A stretch of 64,000 bases of DNA from NCBI RefSeq assembly GCF_001620365.2, contig NZ_LQMT02000011.1, positions 72,286 to 136,285 on the forward strand, in the 5' to 3' direction. The translations under genes and the position numbers were made by a program. Below, piece by piece: positions 52,666 through 61,470 of this stretch. The stretch comes from Amycolatopsis keratiniphila subsp. keratiniphila. Lineage in GTDB: Bacteria > Actinomycetota > Actinomycetes > Mycobacteriales > Pseudonocardiaceae. Each line of letters begins with the position of its first letter. Positions within the stretch are counted from its first letter, which is position 1. The notes under the pieces were generated by a model that made no database searches, was not told where the DNA came from, and saw only the letters and a list, made by a program, of their open reading frames with translations.

Positions 52666-54060
52666 ATGATCACATCGAACGAACTCGCGGATCGTCTCTC
52701 GCGACTGGCGGAGAAGTTCACCGTGAGCGGCGCGTCGGCCGCCCTGTGGCACGACGGCACGCTCGTCCGGGCCGAGACCGGCACGGTCAACGTGGTGACC
52801 GGCGCCCCCGTGCTGCCCAGTACTCTCTTCGCGGCCGGATCCGTCACGAAGGTGCTCACCGCGTCACTGGCGATGACCCTGGTGGACGAGGGGCGGCTCG
52901 ACCTCGATGCGCCCGTGCTGAAGTACCTCCCCGGCTTCACCACGGCAGACCCCGGCCGCTCCGCGGCGATCACCGTGCGCATGCTGCTCGACCACTCGTC
53001 CGGCCTGCCCGGCAACTACATGCCGGACCTGGCACCGGGCGAGGACGTGCTCGAACGGCTGATGCGAGAGCTCGCGACGCTGAACGTCACGGGCGTCCCC
53101 GGCCGGCGGTTCTCCTACAGCAACATGGGAATGAGCACTCTCGGACGACTGGTGGAGGCGATCACCGCCGAACGCTTCGACGTCGCACTGAGTACACGCG
53201 TTCTTCGGCCGCTCGGCATGGTCGCGACCGCGGACGCCGAGGAAATGCTCCTCCACTCCACCGCTGTGGGGCATGTCGTCGACCCGGCGAGCGGGACCGT
53301 CTCCCGGGTCCCCCGCCTGCGTGTCTGGCCCGAATACGGTCCGGCCGGTTCCCGTTTGTGGCTCGACGTCGAATCGTTGGTCCGCTTCGGCCGGATGCAC
53401 ATCGACGGCCTGACACCCAATGGACACCGGATCCTTTCGCAGGCGGCCGTGGAACAGATGCGCACGCCCAGGTACGACGACTTCTGGGGCTGCCTCCGCG
53501 GGTGCGCGAACTTCGGACTCGGTTGGGGCCTTCTCCGGGAGGGTGACGACCCGGTCCTGACCCACTCAGGCGCCAACCTCGGCATGCATTCGACCCTCTC
53601 TGTCATTCCCGGACAGAAGGTCGTGCTCGCGGTACTCACCAACAGCGCCACCGGGGCGATGCTGCATTCCACCCTGTGCACCGAGCTCCTCGACGAGTTC
53701 TTCGATGTCCGGAGCCCAGCTGCCATCAGCCCGCCCGAGGAGATCACCGAAGTCGACAACGAGCGGTTCACCGGGCTCTACCGGGCCCCCGACGGTCAGG
53801 TGTCCGTCGAGACGCATGATGGCCGTCTCCATGCCCGGTTGATTCCCGACCCCGGACTGGCCGAATGGGACCGGCTGATGGGCAGTCCCGCCGGCAGCGG
53901 TCAGGCCATGCCGATCATGTGCGTCGACCATGAGCGGAACCGATTCGTCATCGACGTCGGCACCCCGGGGAATTTCGTACCGGTACAGTTCTACGAACCG
54001 GACCTGGACGGACGTCCCACCCTGGTACGACTGGGGACGCTCTACGAACGAACGCCGTGA
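52666..54060 (+). CDS. Serine hydrolase of the beta-lactamase/S12 family (possible D-aminopeptidase)
   Basis: The product is 464 residues. SxxK is GSVTK (Ser59, Lys62), YxN is YSN (Tyr151, Asn153) and the third motif is HSGANLG. GGGGAGG lies before ATG 52666. There is no signal peptide. The C-terminal 110 residues are an extra beta domain. It is divergent from the dipeptidase/D-amino-acid operon, so a D-aminopeptidase or related activity is attractive; esterase or beta-lactamase activity cannot be excluded. Confidence 0.85.
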   Translation: MITSNELADRLSRLAEKFTVSGASAALWHDGTLVRAETGTVNVVTGAPVLPSTLFAAGSVTKVLTASLAMTLVDEGRLDLDAPVLKYLPGFTTADPGRSAAITVRMLLDHSSGLPGNYMPDLAPGEDVLERLMRELATLNVTGVPGRRFSYSNMGMSTLGRLVEAITAERFDVALSTRVLRPLGMVATADAEEMLLHSTAVGHVVDPASGTVSRVPRLRVWPEYGPAGSRLWLDVESLVRFGRMHIDGLTPNGHRILSQAAVEQMRTPRYDDFWGCLRGCANFGLGWGLLREGDDPVLTHSGANLGMHSTLSVIPGQKVVLAVLTNSATGAMLHSTLCTELLDEFFDVRSPAAISPPEEITEVDNERFTGLYRAPDGQVSVETHDGRLHARLIPDPGLAEWDRLMGSPAGSGQAMPIMCVDHERNRFVIDVGTPGNFVPVQFYEPDLDGRPTLVRLGTLYERTP

Positions 54061-54449
54061 GCGCGTAGTCCTCTCAGAATTTCCAGCACAAATGCCGGCT
54101 GAAATTCATGTGCTCCGCACCAGAACCGTCGTTCGCTCGAACGTCCGCTCAGCGGCATGAGCGGATATTCGATATGCGGCGAGCATCGGGGGGGGGCGAG
54201 CTGCCCGTGCCTGCCTGCGTGAGCAGTGACCTGATCGATGGCCGGCCGCAGAACCCAGCCACGGGCGTGTCCTCGGTGTGAGACTCCCCCGAGTGCTCCC
54301 GAGCCATCGTCATCCCGCCGAGATCTGTTGTCGGCCGTAGTCACTTCCCGAGCTGAGGCTTCGAGCGGGACGCAGCAGTGCGGTCTACGTCACGAAGAAT
54401 TTTTTCGACACAGTGCCGATTTTCCTCTGCGCTGTGTCATAGTGGTGTC
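54061..54449. promoter_or_regulatory. Spacer with inverted repeat (54407-54438), probable TetR operator
   Basis: GACACAGTGC (54407) and GCGCTGTGTC (ending 54438) form an inverted repeat with nine of ten positions matched, just before the TetR start. CATAGT at 54439 could be the -10, which would give a nearly leaderless GTG start. The rest of the 389 bases contains a run of about ten G at 54188 and no gene I can support. Confidence 0.6.
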
Positions 54450-55043
54450 GTGGCAACGAAACGTCGTGAAACGCCGAGCAAGGGCGATTTGCGGGAACAG
54501 GCGATCCTGGACGCCGCCGAGGCGCTGCTCGAACGGGAACACATCGAGCCGATGACCGTCGAGTCGATCGCCAAGGGGGCGGGAATCTCCCGCGGCTCGC
54601 TGTACTTCTACTTCGGGTCGAAACAAGAAGTTCTCGCCGCGCTGGTCGCACGCACCGTCGCCCGGTTGCACCTGGACGATCAGTCCGCCGACCCCGGCTT
54701 GCCCGCGCACGACACCGTGCGAAGGGCTGTGGAGAACACAGCCCGCACCTGGCGTGAGCACGGACTGGTGATGCGGGCGGCGGTCGAGTTCGGCCCCGAA
54801 GTGCCCGAGATCGCCCGGCTGTGGCGCGACACCATCGCCAACAACACCGAGGCCATGACTCGTGTCCTCGTCGCGGCCGGGTTGCCCGACGAGGACGGCC
54901 CGACCGGCGCGGCGGCGCTCGCCCAGGCCCTGTGCTGGATGACCGAACGCAACTTCTACCACGCGTCGACACAACCCGGCGGCCTGGATCGCATGACCGA
55001 GACGATGGTCGAGATCTGGTGCCGTGTCCTACCTGGAGGGTAG
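54450..55043 (+). CDS. TetR-family regulator
   Basis: The product is 197 residues from GTG 54450. The HTH (ILDAAEALLEREHIEPMTVE, then GISRGSLYFYFGSKQEVLAA) is clear, and the ligand domain is of the EthR-like type (ALCWMTERNFYHASTQPGG). The downstream SDR starts two bases after its stop and should be cotranscribed. The inverted repeat just upstream suggests autoregulation. Confidence 0.92.
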   Translation: MATKRRETPSKGDLREQAILDAAEALLEREHIEPMTVESIAKGAGISRGSLYFYFGSKQEVLAALVARTVARLHLDDQSADPGLPAHDTVRRAVENTARTWREHGLVMRAAVEFGPEVPEIARLWRDTIANNTEAMTRVLVAAGLPDEDGPTGAAALAQALCWMTERNFYHASTQPGGLDRMTETMVEIWCRVLPGG

Positions 55044-55045
55044 CC

Positions 55046-55894
55046 ATGCTTTTCCTGATCACCGGTGTCAGCAGCGGTCTCGGCCGGGCGTTCGCCCAAG
55101 GGGCGCTCGACGCCGGGCACACCGTCGTCGGCACGACCCGCCGGGAGGAGGACGCGATGGCGTTCGAAGCGCTCGCGCCGGGACGTGCGCACGCACGGCA
55201 GCTGGATGTCACCGACGACGACGCGGTGTTCTCGGTCGTGGGTGAGATCGAGACGCGGGTCGGACCGATCGACGTGCTCATCGCGAACGCCGGCTATGGA
55301 CACGAGGGAGTGTTCGAGGAATCACCCCTGTCCGAGCTACGGGAACAGTTCGCCGTCAACGTGTTCGGTGTGGCCGCCACGGTCCAGGCGGTACTGCCGT
55401 TCATGCGCAAGCGTCGTGCGGGGCACGTGTTCGCGGTCAGCTCCATGGGCGGGCTGATGACCGTACCCGGGCTGGCCTACTACTGCGGCAGCAAGTACGC
55501 CGTGGAAGGCATACTGGAGACCGTCGCCAAGGAGGTCGCGGACTTCGGCGTGCACGTGACGATCATCGAACCCGGCTCGTTCCGCACCGACTGGGCGGGC
55601 CGATCGATGGTCCGCACGCAACGATCCATTCAGGACTACGACACATTGTTCGAACCCATTCGTGCGACCCGGCAGGCGGCCAGCGGCAACCAACTGGGTA
55701 ACCCGGCCAAAGCGGCAGAGGCCGTCCTGAAGGTCCTGGAGGCCGAGAAGCCACCCGTGCATCTGGTCCTGGGCTCAGATGCGCTGCGACTGGTCACGGC
55801 CGGCCGCGCGGCGGTCGACAAGGACCTGCACGAGTGGGCGGAGCTATCCCGCTCCACCGACTTCCCCGATGGCCACCAGATCGCTTCGAACTGA
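55046..55894 (+). CDS. Short-chain dehydrogenase/reductase
   Basis: The product is 282 residues of the classical SDR type with oxidoreductase/SDR-family spacing. NAD(P) motif TGVSSGLG, NAG in ANAGYG, catalytic Ser in VSSMGG and Tyr-x3-Lys in YYCGSKYAVEG are all present. GGAGGG lies upstream of ATG 55046. The substrate is unknown; EthR-like control suggests a ketone or Baeyer-Villiger type xenobiotic, but no monooxygenase is nearby. Confidence 0.92.
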   Translation: MLFLITGVSSGLGRAFAQGALDAGHTVVGTTRREEDAMAFEALAPGRAHARQLDVTDDDAVFSVVGEIETRVGPIDVLIANAGYGHEGVFEESPLSELREQFAVNVFGVAATVQAVLPFMRKRRAGHVFAVSSMGGLMTVPGLAYYCGSKYAVEGILETVAKEVADFGVHVTIIEPGSFRTDWAGRSMVRTQRSIQDYDTLFEPIRATRQAASGNQLGNPAKAAEAVLKVLEAEKPPVHLVLGSDALRLVTAGRAAVDKDLHEWAELSRSTDFPDGHQIASN

Positions 55895-56495
55895 CCACGA
55901 CGCGACCGGCGAGCCCACCAGGTTCCGCGCAGCGCTCGGGTGGACCTCCGCCAACGACGGCAACGTCGCCGCGGAAGTTCAATCCGGGGCAGACCCGACT
56001 GCCAGCCGACGCGGCGGCGTCACCAACCGATGAGGCCTATGACCGCTACCGCTGCTCCAAGCGTCGTTGGTGGGCGGCGGACGAACTGCGGCAGTGCCAC
56101 GACAAGCTCCTGCCACTCTGGCAGGCAGGTTCGAACCCACGGCAGTCCCATCGTCGCGGTGTAACCGATCGAAGAAGTCAAGGGTACTTCTGCCGAACTG
56201 CTGGATCAGGTTTCCTCTTCGGAAAAGGAGCGGGGGCACCGGATTCCGGTGCCCCCGCTCCTTGTTCGTCCCGAGCCCGTCAGACGGTGCTCAGGTGACG
56301 CCCGGCGTTGTTCCAGCCTTAAGCGAGGACGTCGGCGTCGCTGCCGTTGCCCGCCGCGCCGGGGTGTCCGCCGGTGGTGACGCTGTGGTTCCTCGCGTAG
56401 CCGGTCGCACCGGTGGCACCGGCCCCCGCCTCGTTTGGCGCCCGTCTCCTGGTCTCCGTAGTCTGGGCTAGCTCGTCCGACCGTGGAGGGAAACG
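55895..56495. other. 601-base spacer without a recognisable gene
   Basis: The spacer holds one strong hairpin (56226-56264, listed separately) and otherwise nothing I can support. A TTCGAA motif near 56130 looks like a tRNA T loop, but its flanks do not pair. Confidence 0.5.
56226..56264. terminator. Strong GC hairpin
   Basis: An 18-base perfect stem starts AAGGAGCGGGGGCACC and closes with a three-base loop. A short T-rich tail (CTTGTTCGTC) follows. It could end transcription from the TetR-SDR unit or mark a lost gene's terminator. Confidence 0.65.
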
Positions 56496-56768
56496 ATGTT
56501 CTGGACCATTGTGGGCTGGATTCTGTTCGGCCTGATCGCCGGTTTCATTGCCCGGGCCCTGGTGCCGGGCAAGGACGACATCGGCCTGCTGCGGACGATC
56601 GTCCTGGGGATCGTCGGCTCGGTCGTGGGCGGCCTGTTGTTCGGCCTGCTCACCGTCGGCTTCCGCGGCTTCCAGCCGGCCGGCTGGATCGGCTCGGTCA
56701 TCGGCGCGATCATCGTCCTGGTGATCTACAACAAGGTCACCGGCCGCAAGACCCGACCTCGCGCCTGA
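56496..56768 (+). CDS. GlsB/YeaQ/YmgE-family membrane protein
   Basis: The product is 90 residues with three membrane segments: FWTIVGWILFGLIAGFIARA, LLRTIVLGIVGSVVGGLLFG and GWIGSVIGAIIVLVIYN. The LVPGKDD loop after helix one is the hallmark of the transglycosylase-associated/GlsB stress family. GGAGGG lies just before ATG 56496. It stands alone. Confidence 0.9.
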   Translation: MFWTIVGWILFGLIAGFIARALVPGKDDIGLLRTIVLGIVGSVVGGLLFGLLTVGFRGFQPAGWIGSVIGAIIVLVIYNKVTGRKTRPRA

Positions 56769-56927
56769 CTGCCCGGGTTGCCCAGCCACCGTTGGTGGTG
56801 ATGAACCACTTCTCGCGCTGCTTCTGGCTGCTGTGGCTGAACTCGACTCGTCCACCCGGCCGTCGCTCAGCTGCGGGCACGGGATTCCGCGGCAGCGTCC
56901 CGAATGGCTCGGCGGCAAGCTACGCGT

Positions 56928-58135
56928 TCAGTACCCTTGACCGAGGTCCAATCGGTTCAGTTCCCCGTCGGGAGCGCACGCCGAGTTCTCGGCGGCGGGC
57001 TCGGCCGTCGGGCCGGTGTCTCCGGTCGCTCCGAGTTCGATCGAAGCGCGCGTGACCCACGGTTTCGCGCGCAGCCGCGAGAAGATTTCCAGCGCCGAAC
57101 GCAGCGGAGCGCGGGCGTCGCTGCGGCGTCTGTTTCGACGCAACCATTCGCCGTAGAGCAGTTCAGTGCGCGCTCGCTCGAAGTGCCGTTCGCCGGTCGA
57201 GTGCAATTCCAGCGCGCGCAGATACTGCGACTCGTCGTCGCTCAGCACGGCACGGCACGGCATCGTGCAGCGACGGCTTCCGCCCACGGCTGCCCACTCG
57301 CGGCCGCCCAGGCCTCGAATCGGCGGAAAGCGGGTTCGGCGCGGCCCGGATCACTCAGGCGGGTCGCCGCGATCACCACCGTCGTGTAGCCGAGCTGGCC
57401 CTGCCGCGAGGTTTCCAGCCGATCCAAAGTGGACTGATAGCAACCGAGAGCGAGGTCGAGCAGGGCGAGCGCGGCCACGCTCGCCGCGCCGCCGGCGTCC
57501 GGCGTCATCTCCGACAGCTCCTGGCAGCGCTGCTCGTCCCCTTCGATCGCCGCGACCCGCGCCACGACGGCGTTCAGCCTGGGCAGCCGCTGGTGTGATC
57601 CGGTGTCACGCGAGATTCGTACCGCCTCGGCCACCGACATGGCGGCGTCCCGGTGCAGGCCTGCCGAAACCTGAGCACCCGCGAGGTCCTGTAGTACCTG
57701 GGGGAGGACACCGATCAGCCCGTCGCGGCGGCAGCGAGCCACCGCGGCGGACGCGAGTTCTCTGGTCGCCGTGTCGTCGCCGATGATCATCGCGCTGTAG
57801 GTCCGGGCGGGGTCGGAGTCCGGTGCCCGCTTGATGAACTCGGCCGGCAGGGGCAATCCGGTCGCGAAGCCGTCGTCCACCAGTGCCGCCATGCCTCGTA
57901 CCAGCGGGTCGGTGCCGTTCAGCGCCTGGTTCGCGGTGCGCACGGTTTCCCGGTCTCCGGAGAACCAGGCGTACCGGGCGCCGGTTCTCGCCATCGCCAC
58001 CGCGTCGGCTGGTTCGACGTTACCGGCATGCTCGACCAGCAGACGCGTGGCCGCATGGCCGTCTCCCCGTTCGAACTCCACGGCCGCCCGCACCCGCGCC
58101 AAACCGGCGCGTGCCTTGGTGTCGTCGGTCAGCGG
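56928..58135 (-). pseudogene. Broken LAL-type (LuxR family) regulator remnant
   Basis: The first frame (58135 to 57242) reads PLTDDTKARAGLARVRAAVE and continues as a TPR-like region to EAVAARCRAVPC, then stops. A shifted frame continues as LSDDESQYLRALELHSTGER and ARTELLYGEWLRRNRRRSDA, the segment that normally leads into the LuxR HTH. Three tandem copies of GCACG (57245-57259) lie at the break; removing one restores the frame. The N-terminal ATPase and the HTH are both absent. The intact relative is at 10644-13358. Confidence 0.8.
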
Positions 58136-58267
58136 CTACGCCTGCCGGTACAGGCCGGCCGCTTGCTGCTGTTCGAGGGGGTGTGCGTCGGCGGCCGGCT
58201 CGCCGATGTAGATCGGGAACGGTGCCACGGAGTCGCCGAACTGGCCGGGGATGATGAAGTGCTGCAT
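58136..58267 (-). CDS. Short ORF of 43 residues upstream of the LAL remnant
   Basis: ATG 58267 opens MQHFIIPGQFGDSVAPFPIY, then IGEPAADAHPLEQQQAAGLY, and ends RQA at a TAG. The last residues (AAGLYRQA) join smoothly in frame to the PLTDDT start of the LAL remnant, so the TAG may be a nonsense mutation within one decayed gene. The front part has an amphipathic, conserved look but I cannot name it. Confidence 0.35.
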   Translation of the reverse strand: MQHFIIPGQFGDSVAPFPIYIGEPAADAHPLEQQQAAGLYRQA

Positions 58268-58338
58268 ACCTCGTAGGTCGTCACGGCCGACGGATATGTC
58301 GCACTCTTCGCCGGTCGAACCCGTCGGCCTGCCCTTTG

Positions 58339-58821
58339 TTACCGGCCATCAGCCGCTGTCGGTTTCAGGAGATTCACGCCCAGCTCCTTGCGAGCAAGGG
58401 CGACCATCGCGTCGCGGATCGTGCGCATCCGTGCTTCGTCCTCGTCAGTTGCTGCCATGTTCCAACGCCCGAGCAGTTCGCGAGACTGCGGGCTGCCGTA
58501 AATCTCCAGCCCGATCACCGCGTCCACCTCCACCTGCACACGCTTCCCTTTGGGCCACGTCTGATCGAGTTCGGCCAACTTGTCCAGCTTTCTCTCGCGT
58601 TCGTAGCGCTTACGCCGAAGGCCCAGTTCCGCCACGAGTAACGCGGTGAGGTACGCCTCCCTGCGCTCCAGCGCCAATCGGTCTCGCGTGGCCGCCTCTT
58701 CCGTGCGGTGCGCCATCCGCTCCACCTGGCTCCGCCCCTGCCTGCCGGTCAGCCAGGTGAAGAACACGCCGGCCACCGCGGTCAGTCCGGTAGTAACGGG
58801 TGCTACCCATTCCCACGCCAT
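58339..58821 (-). CDS. Hypothetical single-span membrane protein with coiled coil
   Basis: The product is 160 residues from ATG 58821; ATG 58866 would add 15. An N-terminal membrane segment (WVAPVTTGLTAVAGVFFTWL) is followed by a long charged helix (about 25-85) and a C-terminal helical part with EIYGSPQSRELLGRWN. It resembles small actinobacterial proteins of unknown function in which a TM is followed by a cytoplasmic coiled coil. Confidence 0.65.
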   Translation of the reverse strand: MAWEWVAPVTTGLTAVAGVFFTWLTGRQGRSQVERMAHRTEEAATRDRLALERREAYLTALLVAELGLRRKRYERERKLDKLAELDQTWPKGKRVQVEVDAVIGLEIYGSPQSRELLGRWNMAATDEDEARMRTIRDAMVALARKELGVNLLKPTAADGR

Positions 58822-59170
58822 CCCCTGATTCTGCCCCGTGGTGGCCTGCTTTGACAGCTGTCCCATCGCTCAAGCCGATTCGGCGGCGCGTTTACATATC
58901 CGCCGAACCGCCGCCGCTGCTGACTGCGAGACCGAAATTGCCGAGGTTCCGACGGGCCGCTCTCCGCCGCTTGGAGCGAAGGCGTTCGGCACGTCGACAA
59001 GCACATGTCGCGCTTCGTCTGGCAGCGTGGAAATTTGGGCACGCCCAATCATGACTCTGTCCACTATGGACCCGAATGGCCTTGTGGCCACAATCGCCTT
59101 ACCAGCAGAGGCGACCTGTGGCACGATCCGGGGGCGTCAGCACAATTACCTTTCCCTGGAGGATCCAGCA

Positions 59171-59617
59171 GTGCGGTCGTACGACGTTTTGGCCGAATCG
59201 GTGGCGCCGCCGACGGTCGTGTGGGCATCGCTGCTCGATCCGCGGACGTGGCCCGCCTGGGCAGGAGTCGGCGAGCTGGACGTCAGCAGTTCAGAAGGTC
59301 TCTCAACGGATGGGCGCGACAAAGTGGGTGTCATCCGGGCTTTCCGGTCGGGCCGGACGCTGGTCCGGGAACGGATCACCGGCCTCACGCAAGGGAGGCG
59401 ATTCGCCTACGAGACCGTGGAGAGTCCGCAGCTGGCGGATCACCAAGCCACGATCGACCTTCACGAGATCCCGGGCGGAGGGACCCGAATTCGTTGGCAG
59501 GGAACGTATTCCGTACGTGGGTTAGGGCTGCGTTCCTCGGAAAGGCAGGTGCAGCGGGCGATGATGAAAACCGCGGAAGCGCTCGCCGAGTACGCGGCCG
59601 GTCGAATCGTAAGGTGA
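59171..59617 (+). CDS. SRPBCC-family protein (polyketide cyclase/dehydrase-like)
   Basis: The product is 148 residues from GTG 59171, fixed by GGAGG eight bases upstream. The pattern SVAPPTVVWASLLDPRTWPA, VRERITGLTQGRRFAYET, GTRIRWQGTY and the C-terminal helix MMKTAEALAEYAAG is that of small ligand-binding SRPBCC proteins. In-frame codons upstream lack this pattern. A response-regulator-like site overlaps its last codons. Confidence 0.8.
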   Translation: MRSYDVLAESVAPPTVVWASLLDPRTWPAWAGVGELDVSSSEGLSTDGRDKVGVIRAFRSGRTLVRERITGLTQGRRFAYETVESPQLADHQATIDLHEIPGGGTRIRWQGTYSVRGLGLRSSERQVQRAMMKTAEALAEYAAGRIVR

Positions 59618-59630
59618 TTGTCAGGTTCAG
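59606..59630 (+). promoter_or_regulatory. Putative response-regulator box, copy 1
   Basis: ATCGTAAGG, five bases, GTCAG, one base, TTCAG. It matches copy 3 at 63787 in 19 of 25 positions, with the differences mainly in the spacers. It lies 137 bases before the SnoaL-like/channel pair. Confidence 0.55.
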
Positions 59631-59766
59631 CCGCGCCGATGTGCGGGACGCTGGTCGGCGTCCGGTGTATGCCGGATGACGGTGACGCGACAGCCCGGCG
59701 GTGCGGGCTATGACAGATCGGCAGGGCCCAGGCATGAATCGTGAAACGGTCGGATGATGAGCCCAG

Positions 59767-60159
59767 GTGGGGACGGTCGTTGCGCGGCATCGTGAAGCGG
59801 TAGCCGTGGAAGCGCTGGCAGGTCTGGAGCGAGGTGCCTGGAGTGTGCTCACCGGCCAACCGGCCTCCGCACGTTCGTTCTACGAGAACCTGCTTCACGA
59901 TCGCGTCGTAGTACTCCTGATCGGCAAGAAGCCGATTCAGGAACGTGAGGCCGCCCTGGCCGCGTTGTGCGGGGCGACCTGGACGGCGTGCAGCCTCACC
60001 GGCTTGAGCGCGGCGAGGCTCAGTCAGGTGGTCGGCGCGGTCAATTACCGGGTCGCCGCCACCAAGGACGGGGTTCCTTACGTGGCCCGGGTGAGCAGCG
60101 TCTACGTTCGTCGAGGTGATGGCTGGAAGCTGACCTTTCATCAGCACGTCAGCTGGTGA
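59767..60159 (+). CDS. SnoaL-like/DUF4440 protein
   Basis: The product is 130 residues from GTG 59767. A helix-rich start (EAVAVEALAGLERGAWSVLT) is followed by the curved sheet YRVAATKDGVPYVARVSSVY, then VRRGDGWKLTFHQHVSW, the typical nuclear-transport-factor-2-like end. Family members bind small ligands or act as non-catalytic domains. It overlaps the potassium channel gene by four bases (GTGA), so the two are cotranslated. Confidence 0.75.
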   Translation: MGTVVARHREAVAVEALAGLERGAWSVLTGQPASARSFYENLLHDRVVVLLIGKKPIQEREAALAALCGATWTACSLTGLSAARLSQVVGAVNYRVAATKDGVPYVARVSSVYVRRGDGWKLTFHQHVSW

Positions 60160-61223
60160 GTGATCGCCGACGCACTGGAGATGGAGTGCCTTTCATATTG
60201 TCGAGGCTGCTGTCTCGCTGGCTTCTTGGACGAGGTTGGACGTTCCCTGTCGCGGTCGTCGTGTGCGTCTTCGTGACGAGCTGGCCGCTGATGCTGCTGG
60301 CAGAACCCGAGGGAAGCGAACTCGTCCTGCCGGGGAATTACTGGTGGTATTTCGTCGTAACGGCCACGACAGTGGGATACGGGGACTTCTCACCAGAGAC
60401 CACCGCGGGGCACTTCGTCGGCGCCTACGTCATAGTGGGCGGAATCGTCACGATCACCACGGTATTCACCAGGCTCGCTTCGAAGCTCGAACTGGCAAAG
60501 GGACGTCGGATGCAGGGACTTGATGTCGTACGTGCGGAAGGGCATACGCTTCTGATCGGCTACACACCCGGCCGGACCGAGCGGCTCGTCGAGCAACTGC
60601 TCGACGACGGTGCGACCGGTTTGGTCTTGTGCGCGAATGATGACACAGCGGTGCATCCGATGCCCGCGCGGCCGGTGGATTTCGTCCGCGGCGAGCCGAC
60701 GGCGGTGGCAGTGTTGACCAGAGCAGCCGTGGAAACGGCCCGCACTGTCTTGGTCGACATGCGTGACGACAACGAGGCCCTGGCCGTCGCGGTGACCGTG
60801 AACCACGCGAATCGGTCGGCGCACATGGTCGTCACCTTGCGGGACATGGCGAAGGCCGAACTCGTCCACTACGTGGACCCGCGGATCAAATGCGTTCAGT
60901 GGCACACGCCTCGCATGGTCACCGAAGAACTCACCTCTCCCGGCATCGCCGAGGTCTACTCGGAGCTGATGACGACAGGGGGAGCGAGCACCTACTCCGC
61001 GGTCTTACCCAGCTCGCTTGGCCGGTTGAGCACCGAGAAATGCAAGATCGCACTGGGCAGGGCGTTCGGTGCGACGGTTCTGGCGGCGCGTGCGGACGAC
61101 GCCCTCGTCGTCAATCCTTCGTGGGACGGGGAACTCCCGGCCGGATCGACCCTTTACTACGTCGGCCCACGGCGCCTCGCGGACGCTGAAATCGAAGCCG
61201 TCCTGAGCGAATGCACACCGTAG
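60156..61223 (+). CDS. Two-TM potassium channel with RCK domain
   Basis: The product is 355 residues from GTG 60156. TM1 spans about 30-50, the pore helix carries selectivity filter TTVGYGD (Thr72-Asp77), and TM2 spans about 86-108. A cytoplasmic TrkA-N/RCK domain follows (HTLLIGYTPGRTERLVEQL, the G-x-x-x-G variant, with VLCANDD). It is shaped like MthK/Kch-type ligand-gated channels. Cotranslation with a SnoaL-like protein is unusual. Confidence 0.92.
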   Translation: MSDRRRTGDGVPFILSRLLSRWLLGRGWTFPVAVVVCVFVTSWPLMLLAEPEGSELVLPGNYWWYFVVTATTVGYGDFSPETTAGHFVGAYVIVGGIVTITTVFTRLASKLELAKGRRMQGLDVVRAEGHTLLIGYTPGRTERLVEQLLDDGATGLVLCANDDTAVHPMPARPVDFVRGEPTAVAVLTRAAVETARTVLVDMRDDNEALAVAVTVNHANRSAHMVVTLRDMAKAELVHYVDPRIKCVQWHTPRMVTEELTSPGIAEVYSELMTTGGASTYSAVLPSSLGRLSTEKCKIALGRAFGATVLAARADDALVVNPSWDGELPAGSTLYYVGPRRLADAEIEAVLSECTP

Positions 61224-61227
61224 GGCG

Positions 61228-61443
61228 CTATTGACCTTCGAGTGTACGGAGCACGCGAAACCGGGCGAGCCGGTGGAGCATTTCCCCCATGGCGTCGGGC
61301 TTGATCTGGCCTTCGAGTTCAGCGTGGGCGGCGCACACGATGTCGCTGACGGCGGATTCGGTGAGTGAGGACGCGAATTCCCGGGAGAGCCATTGGCGAA
61401 CCTCGTCGGTGATGTCGTCGGTGTGGTGATCGTGGACGGTCAT
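61228..61443 (-). CDS. Small helical protein (three-helix-bundle dimerisation type)
   Basis: The product is 71 residues. ATG 61443 follows AAGGAGG. The sequence VRQWLSREFASSLTESAVSD and onward to ARFRVLRTLEGQ forms three helices, similar to the small dimerisation domain found alone or fused to ArsC in actinobacteria. Function is unknown. A response-regulator-like box lies 52 bases upstream. It is convergent with the channel gene. Confidence 0.7.
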   Translation of the reverse strand: MTVHDHHTDDITDEVRQWLSREFASSLTESAVSDIVCAAHAELEGQIKPDAMGEMLHRLARFRVLRTLEGQ

Positions 61444-61470
61444 GCCCCTCCTCCTTTTCGACGACTTTTC

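Noticed and set aside
54188-54197. Run of about ten G bases
   Set aside because: It lies in a spacer without a gene, so phase variation by slippage has no evident target; it may also be a sequencing-length artefact.
56120-56150. TTCGAAC motif resembling a tRNA T loop before the strong hairpin at 56226
   Set aside because: The five bases on each side do not pair (only two of five), and no acceptor or anticodon arms can be built around it.
56319-56470. Short minus-strand frame ending GNGSDADVLA
   Set aside because: There is no start codon or ribosome site near the Gly/Ala-rich part and no recognisable family.
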